The notes under the pieces: generated by a model
Database searches by the model: none
What the model was told of the DNA's origin: nothing
What the model saw: only the letters and a program-made list of their open reading frames with translations
Position numbers and translations under genes: made by a program
Source of the DNA: Paramoeba atlantica
Lineage: Eukaryota > Discosea
Direction of reading: 5' to 3'
Assembly: GCA_977017575.1 (NCBI GenBank)
Contig: CDRNVI010000109.1
Coordinates: forward strand, 1 to 48,265
DNA: 48,265 nt
Part shown: positions 42,334-48,265 of the stretch, piece by piece
Layout of the letters: each line of letters begins with the position of its first letter
How positions within the stretch are numbered: position 1 is the stretch's first letter

Positions 42334-42540
42334 GAAATTAGATTGAAACGATATTCTTAGGAAGACCTCTCTAGGGGGGAAGCAAGCTTGATACCGGTCA
42401 CAATCCCGGCGTCTTCAGCTTCGGCAGAAGAAGTGCGAGTGACCCCAACGCCCACGCGCCCTCTACCAAAAAAAATGTCTCCATCATAGCTGCAGAATTA
42501 CGCTCCGTCAAAATTGCTTTCAATTTTTTTTATCGAAATT
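42334..42540. other. 3' flank of the Helitron
   Basis: Noncoding. Contains CCCAACGCCCACGCGCCCTC and an A-run, but I could not place a CTRR end with a preceding hairpin. Confidence 0.4.
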
Positions 42541-42745
42541 TCAGAAGCTTGTTTGCTTCAAAAGCACCCACCGCGGCAGCGGGCCTGTACCGTCTCGAAG
42601 GGCGCCCCGGGCGGGCCCTTCAAAAAAAGATATCAGAAGCTTGTTTCCTTCAAAATTACATGTCACGAGGTAAAGCACCCACCGCGGCAGCGGGTCTGCA
42701 CCCTCTCGAAGGGCCCTCCGGGCAGGCCCTTCAAAAAGAAGACTT
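42541..42745. repeat. Two tandem units of about 100 bp, GC-rich
   Basis: Each unit has CAGAAGCTTGTTT[G/C]CTTC, CACCCACCGCGGCAGCGGG and an imperfect palindrome GAAGGGC...GCCCTTC. The second unit has about 19 bp extra (TTACATGTCACGAGGTAAA). It lies just upstream of the second RRM mini-gene. Confidence 0.85.
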
Positions 42746-42824
42746 CTACGTTCATGTATTGCTTTTTAAGTTGAATGTTTCTAGACTCAGCTTGATTTTT
42801 TTGAAAACTATCTTTGAATTGACT

Positions 42825-43166
42825 ATGGCCTCGGCGGAGAATCAATCAACCAATGGCAACGACATTTCCGACAAGGAAAGAGATACAAATCGCAAAAGAG
42901 ATGATTACTTAGAATCTCTACACGTTTTGCGCTCTGCGCGCGAAGAGCGTGACGAGCGCTCAATCACAATAGAACACCTTCCCTCCTCTACGGCTAAAGA
43001 AGACCTTACCAAGCATTACGCTTCTTATGGCGAAATCGATTGCATAACAATCGTATCAAAAAAGGGACTGGCGCACGTGTGTTTTAGCACTACGGAAGAA
43101 GAAAAGCGTGCATCGAGCGTTTACTTCAAAGGGAAAAAGAAGAGAAACAGATACTTAAATTTCTGA
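42825..43166 (+). CDS. Small RRM-domain protein (copy 2)
   Basis: Starts MASAENQSTNGNDISDKERD, like copy 1, with a single RRM: RSITIEHLPSSTAKEDLTKH, GEIDCITIVSKKGLAHVCFS, then TTEEEKRASSVYFKGKKKRN and a stop after about 113 residues. It differs from copy 1 at only a few positions, mostly conservative (N/D, T/A, Y/F), which hints at selection on the protein. The leader TTTTTTTGAAAACTATCTTT GAATTGACT before ATG is shared, and TGTTTCTAGACTCAG further up too, so promoter or leader was duplicated with the ORF. Single-RRM proteins bind RNA in splicing, transport or translation; no specific family is recognised. Confidence 0.68.
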   Translation: MASAENQSTNGNDISDKERDTNRKRDDYLESLHVLRSAREERDERSITIEHLPSSTAKEDLTKHYASYGEIDCITIVSKKGLAHVCFSTTEEEKRASSVYFKGKKKRNRYLNF

Positions 43167-43847
43167 ATAAGTGTGTAAGAAGACGTTTGGAAGTGAAAGT
43201 TGGTTTAAAATTTTGAAGTCATGATTCGAAGGTTGGAGAAGGAAAGAAAACACTTTTCTTTCGAGAAATTTTCGGCTTAAATTCGTCCACAGGACCGTTT
43301 TTTTACGATTCATCGCATCAAAGTTTTTCTGTGGTTTTACTTTGTGTCTCGGAAACCCTCTGTAAGTATTTGTCACTTCGCATTTTCTAAACTCAAATAA
43401 ATACAATTGAAACTAAATTTGTTAAAAAAATGTTTACATTTACATAGCAGATCTACATTTGCAGTCATCACTTCTTCTATTTTTAGCCTGATCATTCAAC
43501 AAATATGATTTTGATGACTCAATTAGTGCATACCCAACGTACTGTCAGAAAAGCGTTCCGACATGGCATTAACTTCACCCCTGGCGTAAACCAAATGAAT
43601 CAAAACGAAGAAGTAAACCCACGAGGTAAATCCCCCCCCCCTTCAAAAGCCGGGGTGAATTCAAGTGCCTTTCAAAAAAAGAGGTCTCCACCCTGCTTCG
43701 TTCAAAATCGTGCGAACCGAAGGAAAACAAATGTGAGCGGAAATATGGAAAAACAACCCTATTTTTGCCCAACTATCGGCTCTTTTTGGACCAAATCCAG
43801 AATTATCCCTCTGGTTTCTTTTACTCTCCTGTCAAATTTTTCTTTTC
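43167..43847. other. Noncoding stretch
   Basis: No supported gene. AT-rich 3' flank of the RRM gene followed by sequence with C/G homopolymers; short ORFs lack recognisable motifs. Confidence 0.5.
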
Positions 43848-44497
43848 TAAGCTCTTCGTTAAACGCGGTAAAGGAAAAAAATATAAAAGGGGGATCCGGT
43901 GGTCCAAAATTGAAAACAAAAATTGAAAAAAATGGGGGGTCTATGGGGGGGGGCATACCCTACCAGGGGTTGACCCCCCCTCGTATCCGCAAGACGGGTC
44001 CGTCAAGTTCCGATTTTTTCGGAAAAAACAATTTGAAAAAATTTTCAACTTGACGAAAAAATTGGTAAAAAGAATATTTTTCCAAAGTTGTTTCGCCTAT
44101 TGTATTTTTATAGTTCGGGACCTATTCTAGCTTTTTACGTCATTGGTTTTGCGAGGTGTAGCTTCTTGAAGCCGTGGTACGACTCCCAAAATGTCCCATT
44201 TTTGATCAAAAAATGCGAAAAAGTAATTTTTGGACACCAAGAGGTCTTTTTGAATCGTGTGGTTGGAGTCGCATTCTCGACTTTAGTGCTCTATATACAA
44301 AAATCACCCCATTTTTACCAAAAAATCGGCAATTTTTGGCTCAAATCCTTCCGTTTTCTTCCCCGTCCCTGGCCAATTTTCTTTTTTAGGCTCTTCGTCA
44401 AACGCGGAGGGAGTTTTCAACGCGAAGCGCGCAGCATGAGTGACTTCTAGGTTGAAAACAACCACCGCGTTTAACGAAGAGCCTAAAAAAGAAAATT
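43848..44497 (-). mobile_element. Foldback element FB, copy 9 (diverged)
   Basis: Starts in a half palindrome (GCTCTTCGTTAAACGCGGTA), continues with TATAAAAGGGGGATCCGGTG, a short G-run core, GGTTGACCCCCCCTCGTATC, and a clearly diverged body (CTTCTTGAAGCCGTGGTACG in place of the usual CTTCTTCGAACTGTGGTGCG). It ends in a full palindrome at 44380-44497. The divergence makes it the oldest copy or a subfamily. Confidence 0.78.
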
Positions 44498-44510
44498 ATT
44501 TATTGCGGTG

Positions 44511-45500
44511 GTTGTATAACTACCGCTCTACCCTCGATTGCGGTGGCTGTAAAACTACCGCTCTACACTCGATTATTGAAAAAAAAGTGAACAAAAACAG
44601 TGAAAATATAAAGGGGAACACAGTAATATAATAGAAGAAAAAAATATAAAAGGGGGCTCCGGTGGAGTAAAACTGAAAAAAAAAATTGAAAAAAATGGTG
44701 GGTCCATGGGGGAGGTCCATGGGGCGGGTCCAGGGTGGGGTCCAGGGGGGGATCCAGGGGGGGGTCCAGGGGGGGTTCCAGGGGGGGGACCAGGGGGTCA
44801 TGGTCGAGCAATTTTTTTCGAAAAAATTAGATTTCGAAAAAATACCGCAGAAAGGGTAGCCGGGGTCTTGGCGCGCATTTTCCACCCCCCTACCCGGGGG
44901 TGACCCCCCCGCGTATCCGCAGGACCGGTCCGCCAATTTCGGATTTTTTCGGAAAAAAAATTTTGAAAAAAATTTCAACATGGCTAAAAAAATGGTAAAA
45001 AACATATTTTTCCAAAATCGTTTCCCCTATTGTATTGTGATAGTTTGGGACCTACACTAGCATTCTCCGAAGTTGTTTTCGCAAGGTATCCCTTCTTCGA
45101 ACTGTGGTGCGCCCCTCAAAATGACCCATTTTTGACTAAAAAAGGTGAAAAAGTATTTTTCGGACCTAAAGGGGGATTTTTGTGTCGAAAGAATGGTGCG
45201 GTTGGAGTCGCATTCTCTACCCAATACGTTAAGTAGGCTTTCATTCATGCCTACGAGTGATTTCCCACGCGTAAATGTCGGATTTAGTGCTCTGAGAGCA
45301 AAAGTACGCGAAAATCACCCCATTTTTACCAAAATTCGGCTATTTTTGGTTATAATCTTTCCGTTTTCCAGGCTAAATTTTCTTTTTTAGGCTCTTCGGT
45401 AAACGCGGCGGTAGCTTTCAACGCGAAGCGCGCAGCATGAGTGACTTCTAAGTTGAAAACAACCACCGCGTTTAACGAAGAGCCTAAAAAAGAAAATATT
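44511..45500 (-). mobile_element. Foldback element FB, copy 10 (complete)
   Basis: Two tandem terminal hairpins (44511-44578), AT zone, G-rich core at 44697-44800 with about eight GGTCCA-type units, hairpin zone, body, and palindrome at 45378-45500. It abuts LINE-C copy 2 at TTAGCTCC. Confidence 0.88.
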
Positions 45501-46156
45501 ATTAGCTCCAATGGCCTCCAGCCTCCGGAAAATGGTGCCATATTTTTCGAGTTGTTGAACTAATTTGGAACTTACGGATTGATTCTCTCCAACAAAGGCA
45601 CCGAGAAATTTGGCGGCTTTTGCTTCTGTTGAAATGCCTTGACACTCTAGAGTATCAAAAAAAAAGAGTATCAGGCATTTCTAGAGTATCAGGCATTGCG
45701 ATGTTATTCTTGCCGGTGAACCAAACGCATTTTTGGCATGACAGCTCTATTCTTTTCTCCTGAAGAAGTACCTTAAACCGATGGAAAGCCGTGCTAATGA
45801 GCGCAGGGTCTTTAGAAGCAAAATTTACGTCATCGATGTATGCATAGATATATAGTTCGGGAAATTCTTGTGCCATCATTTCCCGCAATGGCTGGAAAAA
45901 CATACAGAAGTATAACGTAGATAACGATGAACTCTGTCGGACCCCTAATGTGCTATTAACCATACAGTCTTTGGAATGGTTTCATCGTGTGGAAGGCAAA
46001 CATTGCTTTCGCAATGTCGTCGCGGGTGGGGGCCTTCAAGGCATTCTTGACATCCAGAGAAAGAATTGCGTGTCCGTCATTGTACAAAGCGTGTAGTTTA
46101 TGGGCCACTTGTTCACATCCTCCGTTCATCATTACGCCGTGTTGCATTGGCTTGAA

Positions 46157-46198
46157 GCGCACGTAGTCTAACGGTTAGCGCACGTAGTCTAACGGTTA
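46157..46198 (+). repeat. 21-bp direct repeat at the tRNA-Gly 5' end
   Basis: GCGCACGTAGTCTAACGGTT A occurs twice in a row. The second copy is the true tRNA 5' end; the first 10 bases of the first copy (GCGCACGTAG) are also LINE-C coding sequence (minus-strand codons for Y-V-R). Confidence 0.92.
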
Positions 46199-46249
46199 GG
46201 ATGCTTGCCTTCCAAGCACGCGGAACGGGTTCGACTCCCGGCGTGCGCG
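46178..46249 (+). tRNA. tRNA-Gly (anticodon TCC)
   Basis: Cloverleaf: acceptor GCGCACG pairs perfectly with CGTGCGC; D-arm TAGTCTAACGGTTAGGA; anticodon loop CTTCCAA reads TCC (one mismatch in the stem); T-arm CGGGTTCGACTCCCG. No encoded CCA, eukaryote style, and a short T-run (GTTTTG) follows as for polymerase III. It is 9 bp ahead of a SINE and inside a LINE-C interruption, so it may be a mobile or retro-copied gene. Confidence 0.85.
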
Positions 46250-46258
46250 TTTTGCAAG

Positions 46259-46930
46259 GCGGAGGTGGCCGAGTGGCAAGAATTCAAAGTTTGAAGCACA
46301 TGATGCTCAGACGGCGAGTTCAAACCCGCTCATCGCAATATTCCTGGCGGCCTCACTCTAAGAGGCTGGGCTGAGAACCGACTAGGCCCAGTACTCGGAG
46401 GACCGTCCCGGACCCTCCCCTCAGGGAACTAGCACCCTTACCCGGCTTACAAAATCCAAAAATCCAAATCATTCCGGATTGCTCCGGATGGTCAATGGCA
46501 AGCCAGACCCTTCACAGACAGATTTGGAAGTTCCGAGGCCGACAGGGCTGGTTCCCTGAGGGGAGGGTCCGGGACGGTCCTCCGAGTACTGGGCCTAGTC
46601 GGTTCTCAGCCCAGCCTCTTAGAGCGAGGCCGCCGGGAATATTGCGATGAGCGGGTTTGAACTCGCCGTCTGAGCACCATGTGCTTGAAACTTTGAATTC
46701 TTGCCACTCCGCCACCTCCGCCCGGCTTACGCCTCTTGGGTGTGCCGTGTTGACGTACAGTTCGTCGACGCATCGTGTTGGCAACAGCACGTTGGTGCCG
46801 CCTTGGGCAAGCGGAAACTGGTAGAGGACGTCGGCCTCGGAACTTCCAAATCTGTCTGTGAAGGGTCTGGCTTGCCAGTGACCATCCGGAGCAATCCGGA
46901 ATGATTTTGATTTTTTTTTTGACTCGAAGA
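46259..46930 (+). mobile_element. SINE family 1 interrupted by another SINE (46452-46722, minus)
   Basis: The plus-strand SINE runs from GCGGAGGTGGCCGAGTGGCA to CCCTTACCCGGCTTAC, and resumes at CGGCTTACGCCTCTTGGGTG through CCGGAATGATTTTGA and a T-run. Between is a minus-strand SINE with its own tail (AAAATCCAAAAATCCAAATC) and an internal deletion at GAGGCCGACAGGGCTGG. The insertion site is duplicated (CGGCTTAC on both sides). Confidence 0.9.
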
Positions 46931-47153
46931 GACTTTATAGAGTTCCTTCGTCGCTTTGTAGCAGAACAAGGCCAGCAAGTTTTAGGAGGATTTCTCCTAT
47001 CGCACTAGGCCGTACGCGACCTTCGGCTTTGGGGAGGGCAACAAGTCGAGCGCGTCGCAGGCGTGTCATGAGCTGTTTGGACAGACACCCATTGATTAAA
47101 TCGAGAAGCATGTGGCTTAAGTATATGCAACAGACTTCCATCCGTAATACTTC

Positions 47154-47820
47154 TTGACAATTCTTCCCCTTTTGATGCGGTGCGGGCGTAGTTGGTAGAC
47201 GGTGGGCCTTACAACCTGTAGGTTGTTTGTTCGATTCCCGCTATCGACAAAACTCGCAACCTGGTGGCCTCACTATAAAGGGAAAGCGATCAGAAGTGCC
47301 TTCAAGGCCCACACCCAACCCCGCTCCCCTGGAGGACCGACCCGGAACCGCAGAGCTGAGCCAGGCTCCAGCGCAGCCGCTAAATTGCGAGCTGCTTACG
47401 CAAAGAAGGCTTGAGACACAGCCTACACGATGCAACGGGTTGGGCGCCAGTCCTGGTAGCTACGGTTGGGTAGCCGTTCTCGGGCCGCAAGGCGTCGAGT
47501 GCCGTCTGGGAAGGGGGTAGCAAGACGATGAAGGTCGGTGGGCCTGAGACTCTACCCTAACGGTTGGCGCTGCAGAGCCCTCCGTGTTCTTCTTCTTCTT
47601 CTTCTTTCTTCTTCTTCTTCTTCTTCTTCTTCTTCTTCTTCTTCTTCTTCTTCTTCTTCTTCTTCTTCTTCTCTTCTTCTTCTTCTTCTTCTTCTTCTTC
47701 TTCTTCTTCTTCTTCTTCTTCTTCTTCTTCTTCTTCTTCTTTCTTCTTCTTCTTCTTCTTCTTCTTCTTCTTCTTCTTCTTCTTCTTCTTCTTCTTCTTC
47801 TTCTTCTTCTTCTTCTTCTT

Positions 47821-47850
<30 letters not shown>
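47154..47850 (+). mobile_element. SINE family 2: tRNA head, about 340-bp body, (CTT)n tail
   Basis: Head GCGGGCGTAGTTGGTAGACG (box A-like) and TTTGTTCGATTCCCGC (box B-like) at about 47179-47240, an unrelated GC-rich body, then a tail of (CTT/TTC)n from 47589 to 47850 with three or four phase slips. It splits the LINE-C frame exactly: minus-strand LLLD on the right continues as EVLRME on the left. ACTTC/TTCTT at the edges may be the target duplication. The long poly-Ser/Phe/Leu/Lys/Glu frames in the tail are not genes. Confidence 0.82.
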
Positions 47851-47851
<1 letters not shown>

Positions 47852-48265
47852 TCTAACAGTAGACGAATGATGCCGTCGGTCAGTCCTGTGGGGCCTTGTG
47901 CTGCCCCCTTTGCCAAACGACGTCCTACGAAACGGAGCTCCTAGGTTGTAATGCATGCGATTTGGGGTGCATCATGAGGCAACTGAAATGTAATCGGGCC
48001 ATCCGGATGCAATGCTTTAAGCTGGGAGAAAATTTCTTCGTCGGATATAGTGTTTGGCTTGATTTTCCTGTCTAGTACTTTAGTAGCTTTTTAGACTGCA
48101 CCTTCCAGCACGAATCGAATAGCTTTTTTAATTGCTCGTTTGTCGATTTCTTGTTAAAGCGATGTGGTTGATTCAAGGTTTTCTTTCAGTGGACGTCGCC
48201 GTCTGCGTTTGGCCTCGGCTATCTTGACGGTTGTGAGTGAGTACTTAACGGCTGATAAGGCGCGA

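Larger units (their letters stand above)
30138..42420 (+). mobile_element. Large Helitron, interrupted by three younger elements, left end truncated
   Basis: One co-linear coding region can be followed through four segments (30138-31932, 32893-33388, 36722-37190, 37608-42333), totalling about 7.5 kb. It carries a zinc-finger array, a HUH Rep endonuclease and a PIF1-like helicase. The interruptions are an FB element (31933-32880), LINE-D (33389-36645 with a local duplication) and a SINE (37215-37605). I cannot identify the 5' TC or 3' hairpin-CTRR ends; the left side abuts a LINE-C fragment. Confidence 0.85.
45501..48265 (-). mobile_element. LINE-C copy 2: RT region in three blocks, runs off the window
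   Basis: Minus-strand order from the window end: pre-RT block 48265-47851 (KATKVLDRKIKPNTISDEE, LKALHPDGPITF, LAKGAAQGPTGLTDGIIRLL), then after a SINE EVLRMEVCCIYLSHMLLDLI and RARLVALPKAEGRVRPSAIG (47153-46941), then after the tRNA/SINE block YVRFKPMQHGVM, DGHAILSLDVKNALKAPTRD (first Asp), GVRQSSSLSTLYFC, AYIDDVNFAS (catalytic DD), SCQKCVWFTG (46166-45650). The element ends at FB copy 10. A duplicated TATCAGGCATTTCTAGAG segment lies near 45655-45690. Confidence 0.82.

Noticed and set aside
47241-47520. Proline-rich ORFs in the second SINE body
   Set aside because: Both strands are open in GC-rich noncoding sequence; no start context or domain.
47538-47944. Long poly-Ser, poly-Phe, poly-Leu, poly-Lys/Glu ORFs
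   Set aside because: They are the six frames of the (CTT)n tail of the second SINE.
13360-48265. LTR retrotransposon, endogenous virus or Polinton
   Set aside because: No integrase, aspartic protease, capsid, envelope or type B polymerase motif and no paired long terminal repeats were found. All RTs belong to LINE-type elements.

Overview
The window joins two unlike kinds of DNA. Positions 1 to about 12,258 read as a gammaproteobacterial chromosome, probably an intracellular, Legionellales-like bacterium (inference). The evidence is compact same-strand genes, a serine tRNA with encoded CCA, lysine/DAP biosynthesis genes, an RND efflux operon, an IS3-family insertion sequence, and two large effector-like proteins: a leucine-rich-repeat protein with a kinase-like motif pair, and an OTU-type cysteine protease with a serine-rich linker. 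From about 12,259 to the end the sequence is eukaryotic and almost wholly repetitive: tRNA-derived SINEs, several non-LTR retrotransposon (LINE) families, a large Helitron, a Tc1/mariner fragment and a family of palindromic foldback elements. The join lies inside the truncated IS transposase. It is either an assembly chimera (symbiont plus host) or a real insertion of bacterial DNA.

Bacterial part: effector-like LRR gene (1-2688, +), terminator, tRNA-Ser(GGA), then on the minus strand dapE, dapD, the RND pump and its membrane-fusion partner (MFP-RND, then dapD-dapE), the OTU protein, and an IS407-group IS3 element that cuts the 5' end of the OTU gene. Nearly every gene is split by indels. Where I could inspect them they fall in homopolymer runs and the residues between them stay well conserved, which suggests long-read consensus errors more than decay.

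Eukaryotic part, unpicked layer by layer: (i) 12.3-13.5 kb: hairpins, an RRM mini-gene, an 18-bp minisatellite. (ii) 13.5-19.2 kb: foldback copies, a MITE, SINEs, a mariner transposase end, a LINE-A 3' half with an (TTGTTA)n tail, and a stray Helitron piece. (iii) 19.2-22.8 kb: a nearly complete LINE-B with R2-like layout (RT, CCHC, restriction-like nuclease). (iv) 23.5-27.3 kb: a related LINE-C split by two tandem foldback elements. (v) 27.3-29.6 kb: an APE-type LINE fragment and LINE-A2. (vi) 30.1-42.4 kb: a single large Helitron (zinc-finger array, HUH Rep, helicase) interrupted by a foldback element, an APE/RT/RNase H LINE (LINE-D) and a SINE. (vii) 42.5-48.3 kb: a second RRM mini-gene, two foldback elements and a second LINE-C, interrupted by a tRNA-Gly/SINE-in-SINE block and by a second SINE family with a long (CTT)n tail.

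No confident non-mobile host gene is present except possibly the two RRM copies and the tRNA-Gly. The host lineage cannot be fixed from this sequence. It uses the standard code in all the ORFs read. I found no LTR retrotransposon, endogenous virus or Polinton.
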